From NCBI RefSeq assembly GCF_003709565.1, contig NZ_QNRC01000003.1, forward strand, positions 210,906-274,905: a stretch of DNA of 64,000 nucleotides, written 5' to 3'. The number at the start of each line of letters is the position of its first letter. Position 1 is the stretch's first letter. This DNA comes from Paracoccus sigandri (lineage in GTDB: Bacteria > Pseudomonadota > Alphaproteobacteria > Rhodobacterales > Rhodobacteraceae). Below are positions 53,410 to 63,877 of this stretch, in pieces. Below the pieces are notes generated by a model that had not been told where the DNA came from, did no database searches, and saw only the letters and a list, made by a program, of their open reading frames with translations. The position numbers were made by a program, and so were the translations under genes.

Positions 53410-54228
53410 TCAGTGCGGCAGGTCGGCGGCCCGGTTGTCGCGAAGGCGGCGGCGGCGGGCCAGTTCATAGGCGACGGCGCCGATGACGGTGACGGCGATC
53501 ATGATCAGCGCCAGCGCGTTCACCGCCGGGGTCAGCCCGGTGCGCACCTTGGTGGCGATGAACACCGTCAGCGGCGTCTCGAAGCCGCGCACGAACAGGG
53601 TGGTGTTGTAGTTCTCGAAGGATTGCAGCACGGCCAGCCCCGCCGAGGCCAGCAGCGCCGGGCGCAGGAACGGCAGCAGCACCCGGCGGAACACCATGAA
53701 ACGCGAGGCGCCGAGGCCGAGCGCGGCTTCCTCTTGCGTGCGGTCGAAGCGTTGCAGGCGCGCGACGACCATCAGCATGACATAGCAGATGATGAAGCTG
53801 GCCTGCGCTATCACGATCAGCAGCAGGCCGCCGCCGACGCCCACCTGCCGCCACAGGATCAGCGTGGCGATGCCGATCACCACCCCCGGCGTCAGCAGCG
53901 GCGAGACCATCAGCGCATAGGCGAAGCTGCGCGCACGGGCGTGCAGCGTGGTCAGCACCAGCGCCGCCGCCGTGCCGGCCGGGATCGAGATGACCACCAC
54001 GAAGAAGGCCACCACGGCCGAGGTCCACAGCGCCTCCCACATGGCACGGTCGGCCCACATGGCGCGGAACCAGTCCAGCGTCGTGCCCTGCCAGGGGATC
54101 ACCGTCGGAAAGCGGCTTTCGTTGAAGGATGCCGCGCTCATGATGACCAGCGGCGCGAACAGGTAGAAGGCGAAGCCGGCCAGGTAGAAGACGAACAGCG
54201 CCCGGAAGATGCGATCCGCCCCGCTCAT
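53410..54228 (-). CDS. ABC transporter permease, PotC type
   Basis: A 272-residue permease of the spermidine/putrescine family with six helices. SAASFNESRFPTVIPWQGTTLDWF is the PotC-like first periplasmic region and the EAA loop is EEAALGLGASRFMVFRRVLLP. It overlaps the PotB-type gene by 4 bases and is the last gene of the operon, 96 bases before the LysR gene. Confidence 0.88.
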   Translation of the reverse strand: MSGADRIFRALFVFYLAGFAFYLFAPLVIMSAASFNESRFPTVIPWQGTTLDWFRAMWADRAMWEALWTSAVVAFFVVVISIPAGTAAALVLTTLHARARSFAYALMVSPLLTPGVVIGIATLILWRQVGVGGGLLLIVIAQASFIICYVMLMVVARLQRFDRTQEEAALGLGASRFMVFRRVLLPFLRPALLASAGLAVLQSFENYNTTLFVRGFETPLTVFIATKVRTGLTPAVNALALIMIAVTVIGAVAYELARRRRLRDNRAADLPH

Positions 54229-55098
54229 TTCGCGACATCCGCCAGGTTGACGCGGAAGATCCGCAGCGTGACCAGCACCACCAGCAGGCACAGTGCCAGC
54301 AGCACCAGCGCATAGGCGGCGCCGCGGTTCCAGTCGCCGCCCTCGAAGAACCAGTTGTAGATGATCTCGGTGAACCAGCGGCTGCCCGGAGAGCCCAGCA
54401 GGGCAGGCGCGACATATGATCCCGCCGCCAGCATGAAGGTGAAGACGCAGCCGGTGGCGATGCCCGCCTTGGCATGGGGGATCACCACCCGCCAGTGGAT
54501 CCGCCAGACCGGCGCGCCCAGGTCGCGCGCCGCTTCGATCTGCGCCTTTTCCAGGCTTTCGATGGCGTTGTAGATCGGCAGCAGCATGAACAGGATATAG
54601 GCATAGACCATCCCCGCCAGCACGCCCAGGTCGCCCTGCCAGCGCACCGGCCGCTCGATGATGCCCAGGCCCAGAAGGACCGCGTTCAGCGGGCCGCGAT
54701 AGGCCAGGATGATGTACCAGCCAAGCGTGCGCAGCACCTCGTTGACGAAGAAGGGCACGATCAGCGCCATCAGCGCGATGGAGAGCTGCGCGCGGGTGGC
54801 GCGCTGCGCCATCCAGAAGGCGATCGGATAGCAGACGACGAAGGTGGTCAGCGTGACCAGCGCGCTGGCCCAGACGGTCTTGAAGAAGATGGTCCGGTGG
54901 ACGGCCTCGTTCGCCAGATAGGCGAAATTCGCCAGCGAATAGCTGTCCTCGGGGCCGCCGATCCGGGCGGGGGGCAGGTTCGGGCGCAGCGCATAGTCCA
55001 GCGTCATCAGGTTCGGCGCCAGCACCATGCCGACCAGCCAGATCGCCACCAGGATCAGGAAGAACGAGGCCAGCCAGCCCCCGAAACGCTGGAACAGC

Positions 55099-55106
<8 letters not shown>
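54225..55106 (-). CDS. ABC transporter permease, PotB type
   Basis: A 293-residue permease. The long first periplasmic loop and VPFFVNEVLRTLGWYIILA, then the EAA loop QIEAARDLGAPVWRIHWRVVIP, are PotB-type features. It forms a heterodimer with the PotC-type permease. The ATG at 55106 overlaps the ATPase gene by 8 bases. Confidence 0.88.
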
Positions 55107-56166
<1,060 letters not shown>

Positions 56167-56188
56167 TGTTCCCCCGTTGCTGATGTGC

Positions 56189-56212
56189 GGGGCGGGATGC
56201 GTGTCCCGCCCC
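56189..56212. other. Intercistronic hairpin after PotD-type gene
   Basis: GGGGCGGGA, six-base loop, TCCCGCCCC, a perfect 9-bp stem between the PotD-type and PotA-type genes. It is the strongest of the four equivalent stems found after binding-protein genes in this window. Confidence 0.65.
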
Positions 56213-56222
56213 TTTGTTCATG

Positions 56223-57350
56223 TCAGGCCGACAGGAAGCGGTCCTGATATTCGTTGCGCTTGGTGATGTACCAGTTTTCCTGGATCGGCCACCACCACAG
56301 CTTGTCCAGCGCGTCACCCGGATAGGCGGCGGCGAAGAAGGCCTTGGCCTCGTCCGACAGCAGCTCGGCGGAACCCACGGCGGTCGAGTTGATCGAGGTG
56401 GCGTTGGTATACATCGCCCCGGCCTCGGGCGTCAGGAACCAGTTGATGAAGGCATAGGCCTCGTCCAGGTTCTCGGCGCCCGAGGGGATCGCCAGCCCTT
56501 CCATCCAGGCCAGCGCGCCTTCCTTCGGCGCGACGAAGCCAACCGGCAGGCCCTCGCGCGACAGCGCGGCGGCGGTGGAATCCCAGGTCTGGCCGATGGC
56601 GGCGCCGTTGACGCGGAAGGCGCCCTGCGCCTCGTTCTCGTTGTTCCAGAACTGGATGATGTTGCCCTTGCGGGCGACGGCCTCGGCCAGGATCGCGTCG
56701 AAGATCTCGACCTGCGCATCGGGATCGGTGAAGGCGTCCAGCAGCGGGCGCGGCAGCCGGCCCTCGGCCTCCAGCCACAGGCCAAGGCCCACCAGCGCGG
56801 AATGGGCGCGCACGGTGGCCAGCCCCTCGGCCGCCTCGCCCCAGATGTCGCCATAGGAGGCGCTGCCATATTCCAGCGGCATCTGGTCGCGGTCGAAGGC
56901 CACCGCCTCGGTGCCCCAGTCGGTCGGCACCTGATAGCGCTTGCCCTCGACCACCGCGCCCAGATTGGTCGAGTTCTCCCAGGCGCTCGGCAGGACCTTG
57001 GCGACCTCGATCTTCGATTCGTCCAGCTCCTGGACCAGCCCGAACTCGACATAGTTCGGCACCCGGTCCACGGTCGGCCAGATCAGGTCGAAGCCGCCGC
57101 CATTGTTGGCGCGCAGCTGGTTCAGCAATTCGTCATTGGTGCCATAGGGCGTGTAATTCGGGGTGATCCCGGTGGCCTCGCGGAAGGCGTTCAGGATCTC
57201 GTCGTTCAGATAGCCGGCCCAGGCGAAGATGTTCACCGTGCCCGCGCCCTGCGCCATTGCCCGGCGGGACAGGTAGGGCGTGGCCAGCAGCGACAGGCCG
57301 GTCGTGGCCGCGGCGCCTTTCAGAAGCCCGCGCCGATGGATTCTGTTCAT
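56223..57350 (-). CDS. Spermidine/putrescine-type substrate-binding protein, PotD-like
   Basis: A 375-residue binding protein. The leader HRRGLLKGAAATTGLSLLAT is twin-arginine-like, so Tat export is possible. VNIFAWAGYLNDEILNAFREATG and YGTNDELLNQLRANN are PotD-type landmarks, with DWGTEAVAFDRDQM later. It would deliver a polyamine or similar cationic solute to the Pot-type permease. It is first in the operon and is separated by 92 bases from tauR, which runs in the same direction. Confidence 0.88.
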   Translation of the reverse strand: MNRIHRRGLLKGAAATTGLSLLATPYLSRRAMAQGAGTVNIFAWAGYLNDEILNAFREATGITPNYTPYGTNDELLNQLRANNGGGFDLIWPTVDRVPNYVEFGLVQELDESKIEVAKVLPSAWENSTNLGAVVEGKRYQVPTDWGTEAVAFDRDQMPLEYGSASYGDIWGEAAEGLATVRAHSALVGLGLWLEAEGRLPRPLLDAFTDPDAQVEIFDAILAEAVARKGNIIQFWNNENEAQGAFRVNGAAIGQTWDSTAAALSREGLPVGFVAPKEGALAWMEGLAIPSGAENLDEAYAFINWFLTPEAGAMYTNATSINSTAVGSAELLSDEAKAFFAAAYPGDALDKLWWWPIQENWYITKRNEYQDRFLSA

Positions 57351-57442
57351 GGAAGAGACTCCTTGTTGGATAACCAGAATTCAGCCTCTAGACGCTTCGC
57401 AAGTCAATATGGCGACAGTCGCGGCAAGGCCCGGCGCGGGTC

Positions 57443-58912
57443 TTACGATTCCAGCGCGCGGCGGGCGATGATCGCGATGCCCGGATCGATCTCGGCATCG
57501 CGGATCGAGGAATAGCCCAGGCGGAAGAAGGGGCAGGGGTCGGGCGGGGTCTCGAAGAACACTTCCCCCGGCTCGATCAGCACGCCGTCCGCTTGCAGGC
57601 GCAGGGCCAGGCGGCGGCTGTCGATGCCCGAGGGGGCCTCGATCCACATGCTGGAGCCGCCGGACCGCGCCGCCCCGGCGATCCTGAGCGGGGTGCGCGC
57701 CAGGGCGGCCTCCATCAGCTCGCGCCGCCGCTTCAGCGTGCCGCGCAACCGGACGATATGCGCGTCGTAATGCCCCAGCGCCAGGAAATAGGCGGTGATG
57801 CGCTGCAGGTGGTTCGGCGGATGGCGCAGCATGATCGCGCGCAGGCTGCGCGCCCGCGCGATCAGCGGCGCGGGGGCGACCATGTAGCCGATGCGCAGCC
57901 CCGGAAACAGCGATTTCGAGAAGCTGCCGATATAGATCACCCGCCCGGCCTGATCCAGCGACTTCAGCGCCGGGGCGGGCGGCGCCAGATAGGACATCTC
58001 GAAATCGTAATCGTCCTCGACGATCAGGAAGTCATGGGCGGCGGCGCGGGCCAGCAGCTCGTGCCGGCGATGCAGCGGCATGGTGGCGCCGGTCGGGATG
58101 TTGTGGCTGGGGGTGACGATGACCAGCCGGGTGCCTTCGGGCAGCAGCGCCGGGTTCAGGCCGCCCTCGTCCACCTGGAGGAAGGTGGTCGGGCTTTGCG
58201 CCCGGCGCAGGGTCTCGGCGAAATCGGGATAGCCGGGTTCCTCGGTGACGGCCAGCCGGTCGCGGCGGGCCAGAAGCTCGATGGCCAGGAACAGCGCGTT
58301 CTGCGCCCCCATCGTCACCAGCACCTCGTCGGGCTGGGCATGGATGCCCCGGCGCGGCAAGGTGTTCGAGCAGATGAAATCGATCAGCAGCGGATCGTCG
58401 GCGCCGTATTGATCCGCCGCCAGCGCGGCGAAATCCCGCGTGCCCCAGGCGCGGCGCGCGCAGTCGCGCCAGGCATTGTGGTCGAACAGATCCGGGTCGG
58501 GCTGGCCGTAGATGAACGGATAGCGATAGTCGCGCCAGTCCGGCGGCTTGCGGATGACCCGTCGCGGCGGGCGGTGATCGGCCAGCCAGCTTTCCCAGTC
58601 CAGCGTCGCGCCGCCCTGCTGCGGCTGCTGGACCCGCAGCCGGCGATGCGGCACCGTGCCCGCCACCATGATCCCCGAGCGGGACCGGGTTTCCAGATAG
58701 CCCTGGCTGACAAGCTCTTGATAGACCAGCGTGACGGTCATCCGCGACAGGCCAAGCGCGCTGGCCAGCCCGCGGCTGGAGGGCAGGCGCATGCCGGGTC
58801 GGGCGCGGGTTTCCAGGATCGCCCGCACGATCGCCGCGGCCAGCCGGCCCTGCAGCGTCGGCGCATCCTGATCGCGCAGGAAGATCATCTCGACGGGGAT
58901 GCGGCTGCTCAT
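57443..58912 (-). CDS. tauR: TauR, MocR-type regulator of taurine genes
   Basis: A 489-residue MocR/GabR-type protein: an N-terminal GntR winged helix (MRLPSSRGLASALGLSRMTV, near residues 40-60) joined to a fold-type I aminotransferase domain. The PLP lysine is in IYIGSFSKSLFPGLRIG, with IVTPSHNIPTGATM and VEDDYDFEMSY also present. In Rhodobacter TauR activates taurine utilization when taurine is present. It is divergent from tauK, and the direct repeats CTGGACCTAA and CTGGACCTAT begin immediately before its start codon. The ATG at 58912 directly adjoins the first repeat, so self-control is likely. Confidence 0.9.
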   Translation of the reverse strand: MSSRIPVEMIFLRDQDAPTLQGRLAAAIVRAILETRARPGMRLPSSRGLASALGLSRMTVTLVYQELVSQGYLETRSRSGIMVAGTVPHRRLRVQQPQQGGATLDWESWLADHRPPRRVIRKPPDWRDYRYPFIYGQPDPDLFDHNAWRDCARRAWGTRDFAALAADQYGADDPLLIDFICSNTLPRRGIHAQPDEVLVTMGAQNALFLAIELLARRDRLAVTEEPGYPDFAETLRRAQSPTTFLQVDEGGLNPALLPEGTRLVIVTPSHNIPTGATMPLHRRHELLARAAAHDFLIVEDDYDFEMSYLAPPAPALKSLDQAGRVIYIGSFSKSLFPGLRIGYMVAPAPLIARARSLRAIMLRHPPNHLQRITAYFLALGHYDAHIVRLRGTLKRRRELMEAALARTPLRIAGAARSGGSSMWIEAPSGIDSRRLALRLQADGVLIEPGEVFFETPPDPCPFFRLGYSSIRDAEIDPGIAIIARRALES

Positions 58913-58944
58913 CTGGACCTAACTTTGCTTTCAACTGGACCTAT
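58913..58944. promoter_or_regulatory. TauR-type direct repeats
   Basis: CTGGACCTAA (58913-58922) and CTGGACCTAT (58935-58944) are direct repeats 22 bases apart, two helical turns. They closely resemble the CTGGAC-type repeats reported for TauR in Rhodobacter capsulatus. They lie in the 114-base gap between tauR and tauK. Confidence 0.75.
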
Positions 58945-59026
58945 CGTGACGCGGCGTCACCTGCAACATCTTGTCACACCGGCGACCGCGAACAATGCGG
59001 CGCGATACACAACACGGAGGTTCCCC

Positions 59027-60037
59027 ATGTCATTCCTTACCCGCATCCTCGGCGGCACCGCGCTTGCGCTGTCTTTGGGCGCGCTTGCCCTGCCCGCCGC
59101 CGCCACCGAATACCGCATCGCCGTGGGCGACGGCGCGGGCGGCACGCAAGAGGCGCTTGGCAAGGCCTTCGTCGCCGCGCTGGAGGAAAAATCCGGCGGC
59201 GCGATCACCGGCCGGCTGTTCCTGAACGGCCAGTTGGGCGACGAGCAGGACACCGTCACCGCCGCCGCGACCGGCACGCTGGATTTCTCGATCCTGGCGA
59301 TCAACAACATCACGCCGTTTTCCCCCAGCGTCGGCACGCTGACCCTGCCCTATGTCATCCTCAGCCAGGAGGATGCCGAGACCCTGACCCAGGGCGAGAT
59401 CGGCCAGCAGATGATCGACCAGACCGTCGAGGATGCCGGCGTGCGCATCATCGGCTGGGGCTATTCCGGCTTTCGCGTGCTGACCAATTCCAAGCGCCCG
59501 GTGGCCACGGTGGCCGACCTGCAGGGGCTGGTGGTGCGTGTGCCGCGCAACGAGATCATGATCGAAAGCTACAAGTCCTGGGGCATCAACCCCACCCCGA
59601 TGGCCTGGGGCGAGACCTTTGCGGCGCTGCAACAGGGCGTCGTGGACGGCCAGGACAACCCCTACATGACCATCTATGCGATGAAATTCGACGAGGTTCA
59701 GAAGCACATCACCGACCTGCGCTACATCTTCTCGATCGAGCCGCTGATCGTCTCGGAAAGCCTGTTCCAGAGCCTGTCGCCAGACGAGCAGCAGCAGGTG
59801 CTGGAGGCCGGGCAGGAGGCGACGCAGGCCTCGGCCGCCTTCCTGCGCGAGGAAGAGGACAAGATCCGGGCGGAACTGGTCGAGCGCGGCATGGAGATCA
59901 CCCAGCCGGCGGATGACGAACAGGAATTCATCGAACTGGCCACCGCGAATGTCTGGCCGAAATTCTATGACCAGATCGGCGGCAAGGAGGTGCTGAACGG
60001 CGCGCTGGCCGCGCTGGGTCGCGATCCGGTCGAATAG
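59027..60037 (+). CDS. tauK: TRAP transporter solute-binding subunit TauK (DctP family)
   Basis: A 336-residue exported binding protein with a Sec signal (MSFLTRILGGTALALSLGAL then LPAAA). TRAP-family landmarks are GLVVRVPRNEIMIESYKSWG and PTPMAWGETFAALQQGVVDGQDNP, the latter holding the arginine/ligand region of DctP-type proteins. Linked to tauLM, tauXY, tauR and xsc, it most likely binds taurine. CGGAGG lies six bases before the ATG. A GC hairpin follows its stop codon. Confidence 0.9.
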   Translation: MSFLTRILGGTALALSLGALALPAAATEYRIAVGDGAGGTQEALGKAFVAALEEKSGGAITGRLFLNGQLGDEQDTVTAAATGTLDFSILAINNITPFSPSVGTLTLPYVILSQEDAETLTQGEIGQQMIDQTVEDAGVRIIGWGYSGFRVLTNSKRPVATVADLQGLVVRVPRNEIMIESYKSWGINPTPMAWGETFAALQQGVVDGQDNPYMTIYAMKFDEVQKHITDLRYIFSIEPLIVSESLFQSLSPDEQQQVLEAGQEATQASAAFLREEEDKIRAELVERGMEITQPADDEQEFIELATANVWPKFYDQIGGKEVLNGALAALGRDPVE

Positions 60038-60038
60038 G

Positions 60039-60059
60039 CCGGCCCCCGCGGCGGGCCGG
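60039..60059 (+). other. Intercistronic hairpin after tauK
   Basis: CCGGCCC, seven-base loop, GGGCCGG, beginning directly after the tauK stop. It is placed to protect tauK message relative to tauLM, as with the other binding-protein genes here. Confidence 0.55.
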
Positions 60060-60126
60060 GCGTCCTGCCGCCCGCCGCCGCCGTCCGTCAATCCCGTGAC
60101 CCTCAAGCGGAGGTCAGTCCCCAGTC

Positions 60127-60687
60127 ATGTCTGCGCTCTGGACCCATCTCGACAAGCTGGAAAGCTATATCTGCCGCGTGTTGCTGGCGGTCTTCGTGAC
60201 GCTGCTGTTCGTGCAGATCGTGGCCCGGCAGCTGTTCGGCTTCTCGATCACCTGGATCGAGGAACTGTCGGTCATCCTGTTCGTCTGGTTCGCCTATTTC
60301 GGCGCCTCCTATGCCGCGCGGATGTCGGCGCATAACCGGGTGCTGTTCCACCTGAAGGCCATGCCGCGCCGGACCGCCCGGATCATCGAGGCCATCGGCG
60401 ACCTGTTCTGGATCGGCTTCAACATCGTCTTCATCTGGCAGGCCACGATCTTCATCAGCCGGCTGCGGCCCTTCGTGAAGGCCCAGACCCTGGGATGGGA
60501 GATGCGCTATGTCTACCTGGTGCTGCCCATCGCCTTCGCGCTGATGACCATCCGCATCCTGCAGGTGAATTATCTCAAACTCGTCAAGGGCATGGACCCG
60601 CAGGACCCGGACAAGGTCGAGGTCGAGGAAATGCTTGAACTGGCCGCCGACGAACAGCGCGCCTATGAGCGGGAGCACAGGAAATGA
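60127..60687 (+). CDS. tauL: TRAP transporter small permease TauL (DctQ family)
   Basis: A 186-residue four-helix membrane protein with FVQIVARQLFGFSITWIEELSV, the DctQ hallmark, and FGASYAARMSAHNRV after it. It bridges TauM and the binding protein in the sodium-linked TRAP complex. The 3' end overlaps tauM by 4 bases. Confidence 0.9.
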   Translation: MSALWTHLDKLESYICRVLLAVFVTLLFVQIVARQLFGFSITWIEELSVILFVWFAYFGASYAARMSAHNRVLFHLKAMPRRTARIIEAIGDLFWIGFNIVFIWQATIFISRLRPFVKAQTLGWEMRYVYLVLPIAFALMTIRILQVNYLKLVKGMDPQDPDKVEVEEMLELAADEQRAYEREHRK

Positions 60688-62024
60688 ACGATTATCTCGT
60701 AGAGGTCCTGTTCGGCGCCTTCATCCTGCTGATGGCGCTTGGCGCGCCGATCACCGTGGCCCTGGGCGTCGCCGCGCTGGCCGCCATGCTCTATCTGGGC
60801 GACAACCCGATCAAGATGGTGCAGATGGCCTGGTCCTCGGTCGGGACCTTCCCGCTGATGGCGCTGCCGTCGTTCATTCTGGCGGGCGCGCTGATGGAGG
60901 CCGCGGGCCTCTCGCGCCGGCTGATCAACGTGGCCGAAAGCCTTGCGGGGCCGTTCACCGGCGGGCTTTCCGCCGCCGCGGTGCTGGCCTGCCTGTTCTT
61001 CGGCGCGATTTCCGGCTCGGGTCCGGCGACGACGGCCGCGGTCGGGCTGCTGATGATCCCGGCCATGGTGCGCTCGGGCTACAGCAAGGAATATGCGGGC
61101 TCCGTCACCGCGGCGGCGGGCGGGCTGGGCATCGTCATCCCGCCCTCGATCCCGATGGTCATCTTCGGCATCTCGGCCATGGGCATCATGCCCGCCCCCG
61201 AGGCGATCGAGGCGCATGGGACCTTCCAGTCGGTCTCGATCTCGAAGCTGTTCATCGCCGGCTTCCTGCCCGGCGTGGTGATGGCCGGCGGGCTGCTGAT
61301 CATGAACTATGTCCGCTGCCGGATGCAGGGCTTCCGCGGCTCGGCGGAACCGTTGTCGCCGCGCAAGTTCTTCTGCGCCTGCTATCAGGGCTTCTGGGCG
61401 CTGCTGGCCCCGGTGATCATCCTGGGCGGCATCTATGGCGGCTTCTTCACCCCGACCGAGGCCGCGATCATCGCCATCTTCTACACGCTGTTCGTCGGCG
61501 CGGTGATCTATCGCGAGCTGGACCTGGCCGAGATCGTCAAGGCGCTGGAGGCCACCACCTGGCTGTCGGGCCGCGTGCTCCTGGTGCTGTTCTCGGCGAC
61601 GATCTTCGGCCGGATCCTGGTCGAGAACGGCATCCCCGACGTGATCGCCGAAAGCGTGCTGAACCTGACGACCAACATCTATCTGATCTGGCTGCTGATC
61701 ATCGGGCTGCTGCTGTTCATCGGCATGTTCATGGAGACGCTGGCCGCGATCATGATCCTGGTCCCGGTGATGCTGCCGGTGGCCTACATGGTCGGCATCG
61801 ACCCGATCCATTTCGGCATCGTCATGATCTGCACGCTGTCGGTCGGGTTCCAGACCCCGCCCCTGGGGGAAAACCTGTTCATCGCCTCGGGCATATCGGG
61901 GGCCTCGATCGAGCGGCTCAGCATGCGCGCGCTGCCCTTCGCCCTGGCCTCGACCCTTTCGATCTTCATCATCGCCTGCTTCCCCCAGATCGCCCTGTGG
62001 TTGCCACGGGTGCTGGGCTACTGA
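60684..62024 (+). CDS. tauM: TRAP transporter large permease TauM (DctM family)
   Basis: A 446-residue membrane protein with about 12 helices. FFGAISGSGPATTAAVGLLMIPAM and GIYGGFFTPTEAAIIAIFYTLF are DctM landmarks, as is VGFQTPPLGENLFIASGI near the end. It is the ion-coupled transport channel for the tau system. Coupled to tauL by overlap; tauX follows 15 bases on with AAAGGAG as its ribosome site. Confidence 0.92.
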   Translation: MNDYLVEVLFGAFILLMALGAPITVALGVAALAAMLYLGDNPIKMVQMAWSSVGTFPLMALPSFILAGALMEAAGLSRRLINVAESLAGPFTGGLSAAAVLACLFFGAISGSGPATTAAVGLLMIPAMVRSGYSKEYAGSVTAAAGGLGIVIPPSIPMVIFGISAMGIMPAPEAIEAHGTFQSVSISKLFIAGFLPGVVMAGGLLIMNYVRCRMQGFRGSAEPLSPRKFFCACYQGFWALLAPVIILGGIYGGFFTPTEAAIIAIFYTLFVGAVIYRELDLAEIVKALEATTWLSGRVLLVLFSATIFGRILVENGIPDVIAESVLNLTTNIYLIWLLIIGLLLFIGMFMETLAAIMILVPVMLPVAYMVGIDPIHFGIVMICTLSVGFQTPPLGENLFIASGISGASIERLSMRALPFALASTLSIFIIACFPQIALWLPRVLGY

Positions 62025-62039
62025 CCAAAGGAGAATTCC

Positions 62040-62465
62040 ATGACCCGCAAGCTGACCGCCGAGGACCTGAAGGCCACCTTCGACGCCTTCAACCGCCACG
62101 ACATCGACGGCGTGATGACCCATTTCGCCGAGGATTGCGTGTTCTTCACCGTCGCGGGCGACCACGAATACGGCAACCGGATCGAGGGCAGGGACGCCAT
62201 CGCCAAGGCCTTCGAGGGCGTCTGGACCGCGATGCCGGACGTGGAATGGGCCGATCACAGCCATTTCCTGTCCGAGGACGGCAGCCGCGGCGTCAGCCAG
62301 TGGACCTTCCGCGCCACCAATCCCGACGGCAGCCGGACCGAGGTGGAGGGCGTGGACCTGTTCCGCATCCGCGACGGCCGGATCGTCGAGAAACAGGCGA
62401 TCCGCAAGCAGCGCCCGGCGATCCCCGCCCCGGCTGCTTCGGCCCCGGTCGCTTCGGCCAAGTGA
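62040..62465 (+). CDS. tauX: Taurine dehydrogenase small subunit TauX (NTF2-like)
   Basis: A 141-residue protein with the SnoaL/NTF2-like cone fold: FDAFNRHDIDGVMTHFAEDC at the N-terminus and GVDLFRIRDGRIVEKQA at the end. TauX is the small partner of TauY in the membrane-linked taurine dehydrogenase of Rhodobacter, which oxidises taurine to sulfoacetaldehyde and ammonium. The C-terminal alanine/proline tail is low complexity. It lies between tauM and tauY with short gaps, so it belongs to the same operon. Confidence 0.85.
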   Translation: MTRKLTAEDLKATFDAFNRHDIDGVMTHFAEDCVFFTVAGDHEYGNRIEGRDAIAKAFEGVWTAMPDVEWADHSHFLSEDGSRGVSQWTFRATNPDGSRTEVEGVDLFRIRDGRIVEKQAIRKQRPAIPAPAASAPVASAK

Positions 62466-62473
62466 GGACCGCC

Positions 62474-63865
62474 ATGCAGGCAATCCGGAAACGCGCCGGC
62501 TCGGTCGCGTTCGATCCCTTCTACGACCCGATGACCGCGCCCGCGCTGGGTCCGCGCAGCGATTATGCGCCGACCTACTGGATCGGCACCGCCGGTCCCG
62601 CACCCGACGACGACGGCCCGGTGACGGGCGACATGGACGCGGATGTGGTGGTGATCGGCTCGGGCTATACCGGCCTCTCCTGCGCCATCCACCTGGCCAA
62701 GATGCACGGCATCAAGCCCGTGGTGCTGGAGGCGAACGGCGTCGCCTATGGCTGCTCGACCCGCAATGGCGGGCAGGCGCAGGTCAGCTCCGGCCGGCTG
62801 AAGCGCAGCCAGTGGATCCAGCGCTGGGGCCTCGACGTGGCGCGGCGGCTTCATGCCGAGGTCTGCGAGGGGTTCGAGCTGTTCCGCGGCCTGATCCGCG
62901 ACCATGCGATCGACTGCGATCCGCAGGATGGCGGGCATTACTACATCGCCCACAAGGCGTCGGTCCTGCCCGCGCTGGAATCCGAGGCCGCGCTGCTGCG
63001 CGACACCTTCGGCTACGATGCCCGCATGATCTCGCGCGACGAGTTGCACGAGACCGTGGTGCGCGACCAGGAGGCGCATGGCGCCATGTGGGAGGCGGAC
63101 GGCATCGGCATCCATGCCGCGAAGCTGGCCTTCGGCTATCTGCGGGTGGCCCGCGAACTGGGCGCGAAGGTGCATCCCGACAGCCCGGTCCAGGGCTGGG
63201 AATATCGCGACGGCGTGCATCACCTGCGCACGCCGGGCGGCACCGTCCGCGCGCGGCGGGTGGCGGTGGCGACGGCGGCCTATGCGCCGCGCGACCTGCA
63301 TCCGCGGCTGAAGGACCGGCTGATGCCGATCATGTCGAACAGCGTCGTCACCCGCCAGCTGACGCCGGCCGAACTGGAGGCCGTGGGCATCCGGAAGCTC
63401 TCGCCGCTGACCGATTCGCGGACGCTGCGGCACTATTACCGCCTGCTGCCGGACAACCGGCTGCAGATCGGCTCTCGTGCCGCGATCACCGGCCGCGATG
63501 CCGCCAATCCGGCGCATCTGGAGGCGCTGCGCGAAGGAATGGCCCGCAAGTTCCCCGCCCTGCGCGGGATCGAGCTGGATTACAGCTGGTGGGGCTGGGT
63601 GGATGTCAGCCACGACATGATGCCCCGGATCACCGGCCTGCCCGACCTGCCGGGCGCGTTCTACGCGCTTGGCTATGGCGGCAACGGCGTGATGTATTCC
63701 GCGATGGCCGGGCGCCGCATGGCGCAGCTTGTCGCGGGGGAAACCCTGCCCGACCTGCCGATCTTCAACAGCGAATTGCCGCATGAGGGCTGGAAGACGC
63801 CGTTCCGGCGGCTTGGCCAATGGGGCCTCTACAAATTCTACCACTTCCGCGACGAGCGCAGATAA
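62474..63865 (+). CDS. tauY: Taurine dehydrogenase large subunit TauY (FAD-dependent)
   Basis: A 463-residue DadA/DAO-family flavoprotein. The FAD motif VVVIGSGYTGLSCAIHLAK lies near residue 58, with CSTRNGGQAQVSSGRLKRSQ as the flavin-contact region and YALGYGGNGVMYSAMAG near the C-terminus closing the FAD site. It oxidatively deaminates taurine together with TauX, passing electrons to the respiratory chain. The product sulfoacetaldehyde is the substrate of Xsc, encoded 12 bases downstream. Confidence 0.9.
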   Translation: MQAIRKRAGSVAFDPFYDPMTAPALGPRSDYAPTYWIGTAGPAPDDDGPVTGDMDADVVVIGSGYTGLSCAIHLAKMHGIKPVVLEANGVAYGCSTRNGGQAQVSSGRLKRSQWIQRWGLDVARRLHAEVCEGFELFRGLIRDHAIDCDPQDGGHYYIAHKASVLPALESEAALLRDTFGYDARMISRDELHETVVRDQEAHGAMWEADGIGIHAAKLAFGYLRVARELGAKVHPDSPVQGWEYRDGVHHLRTPGGTVRARRVAVATAAYAPRDLHPRLKDRLMPIMSNSVVTRQLTPAELEAVGIRKLSPLTDSRTLRHYYRLLPDNRLQIGSRAAITGRDAANPAHLEALREGMARKFPALRGIELDYSWWGWVDVSHDMMPRITGLPDLPGAFYALGYGGNGVMYSAMAGRRMAQLVAGETLPDLPIFNSELPHEGWKTPFRRLGQWGLYKFYHFRDERR

Positions 63866-63877
63866 GGAGCGACGCCG

